Positions 44,409-52,715 of a DNA stretch of 64,000 nucleotides are shown piece by piece. This DNA comes from Poseidonocella sp. HB161398. GTDB taxonomy: Bacteria > Pseudomonadota > Alphaproteobacteria > Rhodobacterales > Rhodobacteraceae. The stretch is taken from contig NZ_VATA01000001.1 in assembly GCF_005870025.1 (NCBI RefSeq), forward strand, positions 1 to 64,000, given 5' to 3'. Positions within the stretch are counted from its first letter, which is position 1. Each line of letters starts with the position of its first letter. The notes under the pieces are model-generated. The model had not been told where the DNA came from and made no database searches. It saw only the letters and a list, made by a program, of their open reading frames with translations. The translations under genes and the position numbers were made by a program.

Positions 44409-45479
44409 TCACTGGCGGCTGAGCCAGTCGAGCCAGCGGGTCTGCACCTCGGCATCGTGGTCGAACCACCACTGGGCATTGATCCGCATGACGTTCTTCG
44501 CGTTCTCCGGCGCGCCGGGCAGCTTGGCCAGCGTCGCCTCCGGCAGCCCGTCGAGCGCGGCGGTATTGGCCATGCCGTAATAGGGCAGATCCGACAGCGC
44601 GGCGCGCTGGCCCTCGGCGCGCATCATCCAGGCGACGAGCTTCTGCGCGTCCTCCACGTTCGGGGCGTTCTTCGGGATCGTCCAGTAGGACTGCTCGACG
44701 ATGCTCTCGTTGAAGGTCAGCGCGAAGGGCTCGCCCTCTTCGATCTGCGCCATGGTGCGGGTCAGGCTGGAGCCCATCAGGTCGACTTCGCGGTTCTGGA
44801 TCAGCACATCCCATTGCGAGGTCTTCTCGACCCACAGATCGACCTTGGGCCCGATCTTGTCGAGCGCCTCGAAGGCGCGGTCGATGTCGATCGGATAGAC
44901 CGCGTCCGGCGCCACCCCGTCAGCCATCAGCGCGATCTCGAGCGCGGGCTTCGGGCGGGCATAGAGCGCGCGGCGGCCGGGGAACTTCTCGGTGTCGAAG
45001 AATTCCACCCAGTCCTGCGGGCCCTCCTGGCCGAACTCGTCGGTATTCCAGGCGATGACGGTCGAGAAGGCGACCGAGCCGATGCCGTATTCCTCCATCT
45101 GCGAGGGGTCGAGCTCGGCCTCGGGGACCAGCTGGAAGATCAGGTCGTAGTCGATCGGCGCCAGCAGGTCGTCCTTCATCGCCAGGAGCATCTGGTTGCC
45201 CTCGAAATCGACCACGTCCCATTCGACATTGCCGACCTGGTCCATGATCTTCAGCTTGGCGACATCGGGGATCGAGGTGAAGGACACGTCGATGCCGCTC
45301 TCGTCGGGGAAGTCGCCGTACCAGGCCTTGTGCATCCGGTCGACGGTCGGGCCGCCCCAGTTGTTGACGATCAGCATGCCGTCGCCCTGGAAGGCCTCGG
45401 GCGCCTCGGCCAGCGCGGGGGCAAGCGGCAGGAGCGGCAGGAGCCCGGCGAGGAGGGCCGTTCTTGCAGTCAGTGTCAT
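44409..45479 (-). CDS. ABC transporter substrate-binding protein, Sec-type signal (PotD-like)
   Basis: 356 residues. Ordinary Sec signal (LLAGLLPLLPLAPALAEA). PotD-like binding fold: LIVNNWGGPTVDRMHK, VEWDVVDFEGNQML, YGIGSVAFSTVIAWN, NESIVEQSYWTIPKN. GGAG six bases before ATG 45479 favours it over ATG 45491. It is a paralogue of the downstream protein at 43252 and most likely arose by tandem duplication; both could feed the same permease with different ligands. Confidence 0.92.
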   Translation of the reverse strand: MTLTARTALLAGLLPLLPLAPALAEAPEAFQGDGMLIVNNWGGPTVDRMHKAWYGDFPDESGIDVSFTSIPDVAKLKIMDQVGNVEWDVVDFEGNQMLLAMKDDLLAPIDYDLIFQLVPEAELDPSQMEEYGIGSVAFSTVIAWNTDEFGQEGPQDWVEFFDTEKFPGRRALYARPKPALEIALMADGVAPDAVYPIDIDRAFEALDKIGPKVDLWVEKTSQWDVLIQNREVDLMGSSLTRTMAQIEEGEPFALTFNESIVEQSYWTIPKNAPNVEDAQKLVAWMMRAEGQRAALSDLPYYGMANTAALDGLPEATLAKLPGAPENAKNVMRINAQWWFDHDAEVQTRWLDWLSRQ

Positions 45480-45540
45480 CTTGGTCTCCATGTTGGGGGG
45501 AACGGGCCGTTCTGCGGCCTCTGATCGGGAATGCGGGGCC

Positions 45541-47538
45541 CTAGCGGGCCATCGCGTGGGACATCTCGGGCGCCCAGGAGAGGCGGCGGCGCTCGCCCGG
45601 GGCGGGCGGCGCGATGGAGCCGTCGAGCGGACGGGTCACCACCATCGGGCCCAGCTCGGTGTCGAACTGCATCCGCAGCAGGCTGCCGAGGAAACGGGCT
45701 TCGGTCACGGTGCCGTCCACCGCCCAGTCGGGGGCCGCGGGCGCGTCGATCTGGATCGCCTCGGGCCGGACGCAGAGCACCGTCTCGCCCGAGCGCGCCG
45801 CGGGCAGCGGCAGCGAGCGGCCCGCGGAGGCCAGCCGGTCGCCCGCGGCCGCGCCGCGGAAGAGGTTGGATTCGCCGAAGAAATGCGCGACGAAGCTGTT
45901 GGCGGGCTTGAGGTACAGATCCCTCGGCGTCGCCACCTGCTGGATCCGGCCCTCGTTCACCACTGCCACGCGGTCGGACATGTTCAGCGCCTCTTCCTGG
46001 TCATGGGTGACGAAGACCACCGTCTGGCCGAGGCTCTGCTGCAGGCTGCGGATCTCGCGCTGCATGTCGACGCGCAGGTTCCGGTCGAGCGCGGAAAGCG
46101 GCTCGTCCATCAGGAGCGCCCGCGGCCCGAAGGAGATCGCGCGGGCCAGCGCGATGCGCTGCTGCTGCCCGCCCGAAAGCTGGCTGATCCGGCGGTCGGC
46201 ATAGTCCTGCATGTGCACGCGCGACAGCGCCCAGGCGACGCGGCGGGCCTGCTCGTCCTTCGGCATCTTCCGCGCCCTGAGCGGATAGGCGACGTTCTGC
46301 GCCACCGTCATGTGCGGGAAGAGCGCGTAGGACTGGAACACCACGCCGATGTCGCGCTGGTGCGGCGGCACGCGGGAGATGTCGCGGTCCCCCAGCATCA
46401 GCCGCCCGGCATCGGGCGAGATGAAGCCCGCGATCAGCATCAGCAGCGTCGTCTTGCCAGAGCCCGAGGGGCCGAGGATGGTCAGGAACTCGCCCGGACG
46501 GACGGAGAAATCCGCCTCCTCGACGGCCGCCTTGCCATTGTAGAACTTGCTCAGGCGGTGGAAATGGATGCCGTAGCCATGCTGGTCGTCGTCGTTCATC
46601 TTGACTGCCTCCGTGACGGTCGGGCCGGGCCCGGCATCGCGTGCCGGAGCGGCTTGGGGCGCGGGGACGCCGGTATCGGGGACCAGACGCTCGGCCGTGG
46701 CCGCCGCGCCGAGGGAGCGGGGCGGACGCCGTCCCGCGCGCGCCTTCGCGGCACGCGCCCAGAGGCTCCAGCCGCCGAAGGCCGCCAGCACCAGGAAGAG
46801 CTGCAGCGAGGCGATCGAGGTGATCGACTTGTCGAGCCCGTTCTGGCTGAGGCTCTCCCAGATCTTCCGCGGCAGGGTCTCGAAGCGCGGGCCCGCCAGG
46901 AGCTGCGCCAGCACCACCTCGTCGAAGGAGAAGACGAAGGAGAAGACCGCCGCGGCGAGGATGGCCGGGACGAGAAGCGGCAGGATCACCTCGAAGAGCG
47001 TCCGGATCTGCGAGCCCCCGAGCGAGGCCGAAGCGCGCTCATAGGCCGGATCGAGGCTCGCCAGCCGCGACATGACCGGCATCACCACGAAGGGCAGCAC
47101 CACCACGGCATGGGCCAGCGCCAGCGGCCAGACAGAGCCCAACAGCCCGTTCCGGGCGAAGACGATGTAGAGCCCGACGCCGATCACCATCAAGGGCACG
47201 ATCATCGGCGCGATGAAGAACATCTTCATCACCTTGGCCAGCCCCGGATGGCGGATCCGCGAGATGCCGATCGCCGAGGCGGTGCCGATCACGGTCGCGA
47301 AGAGCGTCGCCAGCAGCGCCACCTTCAGCGACAGCCAGGCATCGCGGCCCCAGCGGGGATCTTCGACCAGCCCGCGGTACCATTCGAAGGAGAACTCCTT
47401 CGGCGGGAAGACGATGGCATTGCCCTTGCCGAAGCTGATCGGCACCATCAGCAGGATCGGCAGCATGACGAGCACCAGCATCGCCCAGCCGTAGATCTTC
47501 AGCGCGGCCAGCGCGCGCCCGCGGATGAGGAACTCCAT
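45541..47538 (-). CDS. Fused ABC transporter permease (PotC-like) and ATPase (PotA-like)
   Basis: One uninterrupted frame of 665 residues. Residues 1-265 are a PotC-type permease with six membrane helices and the EAA-like loop ASASLGGSQIRTLFEVILP. Residues about 266-313 are an Ala/Pro/Arg-rich linker. Residues 314-665 are a PotA-type ATPase: Walker A GPSGSGKTT (356-364), LSGGQQQRIALARA, Walker B ALLMDEPLSALD, H-loop VTHDQEEAL, then a TOBE domain. An internal ATG at 46599 with GGAGG could also yield a free ATPase. The start overlaps the PotB-like stop by one base. Confidence 0.88.
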   Translation of the reverse strand: MEFLIRGRALAALKIYGWAMLVLVMLPILLMVPISFGKGNAIVFPPKEFSFEWYRGLVEDPRWGRDAWLSLKVALLATLFATVIGTASAIGISRIRHPGLAKVMKMFFIAPMIVPLMVIGVGLYIVFARNGLLGSVWPLALAHAVVVLPFVVMPVMSRLASLDPAYERASASLGGSQIRTLFEVILPLLVPAILAAAVFSFVFSFDEVVLAQLLAGPRFETLPRKIWESLSQNGLDKSITSIASLQLFLVLAAFGGWSLWARAAKARAGRRPPRSLGAAATAERLVPDTGVPAPQAAPARDAGPGPTVTEAVKMNDDDQHGYGIHFHRLSKFYNGKAAVEEADFSVRPGEFLTILGPSGSGKTTLLMLIAGFISPDAGRLMLGDRDISRVPPHQRDIGVVFQSYALFPHMTVAQNVAYPLRARKMPKDEQARRVAWALSRVHMQDYADRRISQLSGGQQQRIALARAISFGPRALLMDEPLSALDRNLRVDMQREIRSLQQSLGQTVVFVTHDQEEALNMSDRVAVVNEGRIQQVATPRDLYLKPANSFVAHFFGESNLFRGAAAGDRLASAGRSLPLPAARSGETVLCVRPEAIQIDAPAAPDWAVDGTVTEARFLGSLLRMQFDTELGPMVVTRPLDGSIAPPAPGERRRLSWAPEMSHAMAR
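46597..46612 (-). promoter_or_regulatory. Internal ribosome binding site for a free ATPase
   Basis: GGAGG (46612-46608 on the minus strand) lies eight bases before an in-frame ATG (46599) that begins MNDDDQHGYG, exactly where a normal PotA would start. It suggests that a 352-residue ATPase is made in addition to, or instead of, only the fusion. Confidence 0.6.
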
Positions 47539-48461
47539 CAGCGCCCTCCCCTGTCATAGATGCGGTCGATGCCCGAGATCCGGTCGTAGAGGACCAGCAG
47601 CCCGAGGCAGAAGACGAGAAGCAGCATCGAGGTCGCGGCCGCGAGCTGCAGGTTGCCCAGCGTCTGGATCTGGTCGCGGATCGCCAGCACGATGGTCGGC
47701 GCCCGACCGCCGCCGAGGATCGCCGGGGTGATGAAGAAGCCGAAGGCCAGCGTGAAGACCAGCATCGAGCCCGCGACCAGCCCCGGCAGGCTGAGCGGCA
47801 GGTAGATCTCGCGGAAGACCCGCCCCGGCGTGGCGCCGAGGCTGAGCGCGGCGCGCACATAGGCAGGGTCGATCGCCTTCATCGCCGGGATCAGCGTGAT
47901 CACCATGAAGGGCAGAAGGATGTGGATGAGGCCGATATAGACGCCGAGCTTGTTGTAGACGAGCTCCAGCGGCTGGTCGATCAGGCCGGTATTCACCAGC
48001 AGGTTGTTCACCACCCCGCGGCGCTGCAGGATGATGATCCAGCTGAAGGTCCGCGCCAGGAAGCTGAGCCAGAGCGTGACGAAGAGGACCATCCCCATCC
48101 AGGCGCCGAAGCGGGAGCGGATGTTCACCATCAGATAGGCCAGCGGATAGGCGAGAAGCGCGCAGGCCAGCGTCGTGACCAGCGCCAGCTGCAGCGTGAA
48201 GCCCAGGAGCCGCAGGTAGACCGGCTGCATCAGGTCGCCATAGCCCTTCAGGCTGAACCCCTCGGAGCTGCCGCCGCCGAAGCTCATCCACAGCAGGACG
48301 AGCAGGGGCAGCACGAAGGCCAGCGCCATCACGGCCATCGGCACCGCCATCAGCGACAGGGTCAGCCCGCGCTGCTGGCGCTCCCAGGCGGTCGGGCCGT
48401 GCCGCCGCTCCTCTGGCTGGAGCCGGGCGATCCCGGCATCGGAGGCGTCGATCTGGGTCAT
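47538..48461 (-). CDS. ABC transporter permease (PotB-like)
   Basis: 307 residues with six main membrane helices after a cytoplasmic N-terminus (LTLSLMAVPMAVMALAFVLP; LWLSFLARTFSWIIIL). EAA loop ALSLGATPGRVFREIYLP. It forms the membrane channel with the PotC-like half of the fused protein. The start at 48461 (MTQIDASDAG) avoids a low-complexity upstream frame. Its stop and the fused gene's start overlap (TGATG). Confidence 0.93.
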   Translation of the reverse strand: MTQIDASDAGIARLQPEERRHGPTAWERQQRGLTLSLMAVPMAVMALAFVLPLLVLLWMSFGGGSSEGFSLKGYGDLMQPVYLRLLGFTLQLALVTTLACALLAYPLAYLMVNIRSRFGAWMGMVLFVTLWLSFLARTFSWIIILQRRGVVNNLLVNTGLIDQPLELVYNKLGVYIGLIHILLPFMVITLIPAMKAIDPAYVRAALSLGATPGRVFREIYLPLSLPGLVAGSMLVFTLAFGFFITPAILGGGRAPTIVLAIRDQIQTLGNLQLAAATSMLLLVFCLGLLVLYDRISGIDRIYDRGGR

Positions 48462-48466
48462 CCGCC

Positions 48467-49501
48467 TCAGACCGCCATTTCGGGGATCGCCACCCGGCCC
48501 CTGTCGATCACCGTCACCCCGTCGAGCGACAGCGAGGTCTTCCTCAACGGCATGTCGAGATGGCACATCGTGTCGTTCTTGCCGCCCAGCTCGGTATTCG
48601 GGCCCAGCGAGAACAGGACATTGCCGTAGTAGCTCAGCGAGTTGACGCTGATCTCCTCGGGGCGGGTGCGGGTGATGGCGCGGTGGAACCAGGTCGCGCT
48701 GTCCAGCAGCCCCCAGCCGATATGGCTGATCGCATAGGCGCGCGGGTCGCGGAAGCTTTCCATGTAGTCGCGGATCAGGGGCGCATCCATGCCGTCGCCC
48801 TCGATCCCGGTGACCTTGCCGCCCTCGATGGTCAGCTTGACCGGGCTCTCGATCATCCGCTGGAAGGCGGTGACGGTGTCGCCGGGCATCAGCATCACCG
48901 TGCCCTCGACCATGCCGTCATGCGCCTGGCTAAGCACCTGGCCGGTGCCCATGTGGTCCCAGCGTCCGGGCGTGTCGGTATAGCCGTATTGCGTCATCAC
49001 CCGGTAGCCGCCCATCTGGAAGGTGGCGTCGGTGCCGGTCTCGGACCAGATGCGCAGGGTCTTCGCCCCGCCCAGCATCTTCTCGCCGACCTCGATCCGG
49101 CGGCGCAGGTCGGGGTTCGGGAAATTCGCGGCCAGCACGTCGAAGGGCTCGCGTACGAAGAGCATCCTTGCCCCCGCCGCGCAGATCTCGTCCTGCTCGG
49201 GGGAGAAGAGCGTGCCCATCACGTCGATGACGAGGTCGGCCTTCTTCAGCGCCTCGATCACGGGGCGGTTTCCGGCGATCGCCGTGCGCCCGGTGGTCTG
49301 GCGGGCCGAGCGCTTCTCGCGCAAGGGCACCGTCACCTGGAAGGGCGTGGCCCCCATCTCGCGCGCGGCGATCAGGAAGGCCTTGGCGTAATCGGCGCGG
49401 ATGTCGTCCTCGCACAGGACGATCACCGTTTCATGCGGCTTCAGCGCGCAGAGCTTCAGCTGGTCGGTGAAGAGCTTCACCATTTCATGCTGCGTGGCCA
49501 T
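48467..49501 (-). CDS. nicX: NicX-like 2,5-dihydroxypyridine 5,6-dioxygenase (M29-like fold)
   Basis: 344 residues. The sequence belongs to the M29 aminopeptidase-like superfamily, but its length and residues fit NicX, the Fe(II) ring-opening dioxygenase of nicotinate degradation (about 350 residues; iron ligands His265, His318, Asp320 in Pseudomonas putida). Here His260 in AYAISHIGWGL, His314 and Asp316 in TMCHLDMPL have nearly the same spacing. GRWDHMGTG and GPNTELGGKND are also as expected. Predicted product: N-formylmaleamic acid or an analogue. It lies 11 bases after the monooxygenase gene. A related heterocycle diol could be the true substrate. Confidence 0.78.
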   Translation of the reverse strand: MATQHEMVKLFTDQLKLCALKPHETVIVLCEDDIRADYAKAFLIAAREMGATPFQVTVPLREKRSARQTTGRTAIAGNRPVIEALKKADLVIDVMGTLFSPEQDEICAAGARMLFVREPFDVLAANFPNPDLRRRIEVGEKMLGGAKTLRIWSETGTDATFQMGGYRVMTQYGYTDTPGRWDHMGTGQVLSQAHDGMVEGTVMLMPGDTVTAFQRMIESPVKLTIEGGKVTGIEGDGMDAPLIRDYMESFRDPRAYAISHIGWGLLDSATWFHRAITRTRPEEISVNSLSYYGNVLFSLGPNTELGGKNDTMCHLDMPLRKTSLSLDGVTVIDRGRVAIPEMAV

Positions 49502-49512
49502 CTTGCCCCTCC

Positions 49513-50988
49513 TCAGCCGATCAGCGCGGCGCGGCGCGCCTCGGTAACCATGCCCGCGGTGTCGAATTCCGAGACCAGCCGCTCGCGCATCCGCGGCGCG
49601 GGGCTGGCGTTGACGTTCTCGAAAAGCGCGACCCGGCCTGCCAGCGACGAGCAGGTGAGATCCCAGATGAAGTTCATCACATGCTCCTTCTCCATGCCGG
49701 TGACGCCCTTGCCCGGCAGCAGCTCCTTGAGGTGGTGGCCGATTTCGGGGTTCTCGAAGGAGGCCCGGCCGAAGCGCATGACCAGCCCCTGGCCGCACAT
49801 TTCCTGCAGCACGTGGATGATGTGCGGGTAGTTGCGGATCGCATAGAGCCGCCCCGTGGTCAGCATCATCACGTCCGGGCACATCACGCCGCTTTCATTG
49901 AGCTGCGCGTTGGCCTCTGCGGCCAGCACGAAGGCCTCGAGCGTGCGGTTGTACTCGATGATCTCCGCCAGCATCGAGCGCACGGCCGGGATGCCGCCGG
50001 TGCCCAGCATGTCGACGACCATCTGCGCGCAGCCGACGAAGATCTCGGATTTCACCTTCAGCCGGGTCAGCACGTGGTAATGCGCGAAGATCGTCGCCTT
50101 GCCCGAAATCTCCAGCACATGCTCGTTGCCGAGGTTGAAGATCCGGTCCTTCGGCACCCAGACGCGGTCGAAGATCACCAGCTGGTCCGCCTCCTCGCCG
50201 CGATGGGTCAGCGGGTGGTCGAACGGGTCGGCGCCGGGCTCGGAGAGCATCTCGCGGCTGACCAGCTTGATGCCGTCGGAATTGATCGGCACCGCGCCCC
50301 AGATCGCGGCCTCTTTCGGGGTGCCCGGATAGGCGAGGTTCGAAAAGAAGATCTCGTTGGTCTGCGCAGCGATGGAGCCCACGGATTTCGCGCCCGAGAT
50401 GCGCACCCCGTCCTTCTCGACCTCGACCACGCGCAAGAGCGACGCCGCCTGCGCCATCGGCGAAGAGCGGTCATTCTGCGGGCCGGTCAGGCTCTCGGCG
50501 CAGGTGATCGAGTTCATCCGGCCATATTCGACATAGGCCTGCACGTTCTCGGCGAAATCGGGCTGGCAGTCGCCAAAGGCCGACTTGAAGTCCTTGAAAA
50601 GATGCAGATGCGCGAGGATGCCGACGGCCAGCGTGGGCCCGAGGTCGATCGGGCGGCCGAAGGTGCCCACCGTCTTGCGCGAGGTGTATTCCATCATCTT
50701 CCGGCGGCCGACCAGATCCCCGATCGTTTCGGGCACCTGCCAGGAGCGGCCGGTGACGAGCCCGGACTTGCGGTCGAGCACGGTGGTCGCCTCGGCGAAT
50801 TCCTCGGTGAACTGGTCGTCGAACATCGAGGCCATCATGTCGATCCCGGCCTCCAGCGCGGGCTCGTCGGTGACCTTCTCCAGCTTGCGGCCGTTCACCC
50901 AGAGCCTGCGGCCGTCATCGAGCGACGCCTTGAACTCGGCGCCGGTCTTGAGCGCATGGGCCGGCATGGTCTTCGTCATCTGGTTCAT
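49513..50988 (-). CDS. HpaB-family FADH2-dependent monooxygenase
   Basis: 491 residues, the length of HpaB/PvcC-type oxygenase components. Recognisable family regions are MEYTSRKTVGTFGRPIDLGP, TGPQNDRSSPMAQAASLL, VRISGAKSVGSIAAQTNEI, DQLVIFDRVWVPKDRIF, and AHYHVLTRLKVKSEIFVG. These enzymes hydroxylate phenols and, in TcpA, chlorinated hydroxypyridines, using FADH2 from a separate reductase (encoded at 52123). AGGGA seven bases before ATG 50988 supports the start. First gene of the minus-strand cluster; with the NicX-like neighbour it probably makes a dihydroxy-heterocycle. Confidence 0.9.
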   Translation of the reverse strand: MNQMTKTMPAHALKTGAEFKASLDDGRRLWVNGRKLEKVTDEPALEAGIDMMASMFDDQFTEEFAEATTVLDRKSGLVTGRSWQVPETIGDLVGRRKMMEYTSRKTVGTFGRPIDLGPTLAVGILAHLHLFKDFKSAFGDCQPDFAENVQAYVEYGRMNSITCAESLTGPQNDRSSPMAQAASLLRVVEVEKDGVRISGAKSVGSIAAQTNEIFFSNLAYPGTPKEAAIWGAVPINSDGIKLVSREMLSEPGADPFDHPLTHRGEEADQLVIFDRVWVPKDRIFNLGNEHVLEISGKATIFAHYHVLTRLKVKSEIFVGCAQMVVDMLGTGGIPAVRSMLAEIIEYNRTLEAFVLAAEANAQLNESGVMCPDVMMLTTGRLYAIRNYPHIIHVLQEMCGQGLVMRFGRASFENPEIGHHLKELLPGKGVTGMEKEHVMNFIWDLTCSSLAGRVALFENVNASPAPRMRERLVSEFDTAGMVTEARRAALIG

Positions 50989-51091
50989 TCGATTTCCCTG
51001 TCAGTAATCCGGGTCGGTATTCCGGGCGACCGCTGCCGGACCAGTGCCGGCCAAGTCGGGCCGACTTTCAACCATCTGGTGCATCCGGTAG

Positions 51092-51109
51092 TTTGGTTAC
51101 TCAACCAAA
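51092..51109. promoter_or_regulatory. Operator: TTTGGTT-N4-AACCAAA
   Basis: Perfect 7-bp inverted repeat with a four-base spacer, about 104 bases before the monooxygenase start. The same half-site recurs near the GntR gene (51325-51363). Probable binding site for the FCD-type regulator. Confidence 0.65.
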
Positions 51110-51324
51110 GCGCCCCGATCCCGGAAAAGATAGGCACCAGATGCATTTTCAAAAAAGTGGAAGTTTTGATCCAACCGCGCGAAACTCACAGGACGGGACA
51201 CGGATTCTGCGCCATTTCTCGCTGAAATACGCTGTTTTCCAGTCAAAATTGCGATATGCGAGATGCTTGTTTTTTGACATGCGCCCATCGCGGGAATGGC
51301 CAATTGCCGCCATCCAAGGCGATC

Positions 51325-51363
51325 AACCAAATGCCAACCAAAGAACCATATTGCGCTTTGGTT
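51325..51363. promoter_or_regulatory. Three further AACCAAA half-sites before the regulator gene
   Basis: AACCAAA at 51325 and 51336 (direct, 11 bases apart) and TTTGGTT at 51357 (inverted). The 11-base spacing equals that between the half-site starts at 51092 and 51103, one helical turn. The region probably controls the regulator and reductase genes. Confidence 0.6.
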
Positions 51364-51469
51364 GATTCTGGTTGTACGGATCGGGCGAGTGGCTCGACGA
51401 GGGTTGTTGCCATCCACCACATTCGGTTCATTCTTCCGGGAAGATGGCGGCAGCAGGGGGATCCGCAGC

Positions 51470-52123
51470 ATGGACGACGAAAGACAGCCCGCTGGCGGGA
51501 CCCGGGCGCTGGAGGCGCGGATCCTCGGCCTGTCGCAGGACGGCAAGCTGCCGCCCGAACGCCAGCTCGCCGAGCAGCTCGGCGTGAACCGCTACGCGCT
51601 GCGCAAGGCGCTCGGCGCGCTGCGGGACAAGCGCGAGATCCCCTCCAGCCGGCCGCGGAATGCCGGACGGGCGCGCGGCCGCCAGAAGATCGCCGAGCTG
51701 ACCAGCCCCGCCGAGGTCTGGGAGGTGCGGCTGCTGATCGAACCCGAGATCGCCCGCCTTGCGGCCGTCCGCGGCACCCCCGCCGAGATCGAGGCGATCC
51801 TGGCCGCCCATGCGATGGCGGAGCCGGGGGTGTTCGACCTGGAGCACGACATCGCCTTCCACAGCGCCGTCGCCGCCGCCGGGCACAATGCGCTGGCGCA
51901 GCATCTCCTGGCGCAGATCCTGGCGCTGACCCGGGACGAGGCCTTCCGCACCCGCCTGCCGGCCTATACCGACGAGACCGGCTGGCGCCATCACGACCAG
52001 ATCGCCGCCGCGATCCGCTACCGCCATGCCGCCGAGGCCGAACGGGTGATGCGGACCCATCTCTCGGCGATCCTGGCCTGGCTCAACGGCGGCAGCGCCG
52101 CACCTGACAGAGAGGACATCTGA
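51470..52123 (+). CDS. GntR-family regulator, FCD subfamily, of the catabolic cluster
   Basis: 217 residues. Winged helix with KLPPERQLAEQLGVNRYALRKAL; the usual SRTPVREAL is replaced by NRYALRKAL. FCD domain with metal-binding His residues in LEHDIAFHSAVAAAGHN and GWRHHDQIAAAI. AGGGGG nine bases before ATG 51470 supports the start. Its stop overlaps the start of the flavin reductase (TGATG). It likely controls the divergent monooxygenase cluster through the AACCAAA sites between them. Confidence 0.9.
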   Translation: MDDERQPAGGTRALEARILGLSQDGKLPPERQLAEQLGVNRYALRKALGALRDKREIPSSRPRNAGRARGRQKIAELTSPAEVWEVRLLIEPEIARLAAVRGTPAEIEAILAAHAMAEPGVFDLEHDIAFHSAVAAAGHNALAQHLLAQILALTRDEAFRTRLPAYTDETGWRHHDQIAAAIRYRHAAEAERVMRTHLSAILAWLNGGSAAPDREDI

Positions 52124-52635
52124 TGACCGACCGCACGCCGCCCGTCGAGGCCGCCGCCTTCCGCGCCGCGATGCGCCTGCCCGCGACCGCCGTGACCGTG
52201 ATCGCCACCGGCTCCGGAGAGGACCGGATGGGGCTGACCGCCTCGGCGGTCTGCTCGCTTTCCGACGCGCCGCCGATGATCCTGGCCTGCGTCAACCGCG
52301 CGAGCCCGGTCCTGCCCGCGATCCGCGCCAATGGCTGCTTCTCGGCGAATTTCCTGACCGAGGCGCAGAGCGCACTGGCGATGCGCTTCGCCGGGATGAC
52401 CAAGGTCTATGGCGCGGAACGCTTCGACGGCAGCGCCTGGCACAGGCTGGCCACCGGCGCGCCGGTGCTCGAGGACGCGCTCTCGGTCTTCGACTGCCAT
52501 CTCGACTGCGAGCACGACTCGCCGACCCATGCGATCCTGATCGGCCGCGTCGCCGCGATCCGGCAGAATGACGGCGCGCGCAGCCTGGTCTACACCTCCG
52601 GCACGTTCAGCACCCCCGCCGCGCTCTCGGCCTGA
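52123..52635 (+). CDS. HpaC-type flavin reductase
   Basis: 170 residues. Flavin-reductase fold: FRAAMRLPATAVTVIATG, DRMGLTASAVCSLSDAPPMI, CVNRASPVLPAIRANGCFSANFL, and the C-terminal CEHDSPTHAILIGRV. It supplies FADH2 (or FMNH2) from NAD(P)H to the HpaB-type oxygenase encoded divergently. It is coupled to the regulator gene by a one-base overlap. Confidence 0.92.
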   Translation: MTDRTPPVEAAAFRAAMRLPATAVTVIATGSGEDRMGLTASAVCSLSDAPPMILACVNRASPVLPAIRANGCFSANFLTEAQSALAMRFAGMTKVYGAERFDGSAWHRLATGAPVLEDALSVFDCHLDCEHDSPTHAILIGRVAAIRQNDGARSLVYTSGTFSTPAALSA

Positions 52636-52715
52636 CGTTCCGCGGTGCCGTCCCGGCGCTTTGGCCGGCGGCGCCGATGCGCTAGACTGCCCCCAGCCGC
52701 GGGGGGAGAGCCACA

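Noticed and set aside
48467-49501. M29-type leucyl aminopeptidase as the function of this gene
   Set aside because: The length (344) and the His260/His314/Asp316 spacing fit NicX better than AmpS-type aminopeptidases of about 410 residues, and the neighbours are catabolic, not proteolytic.
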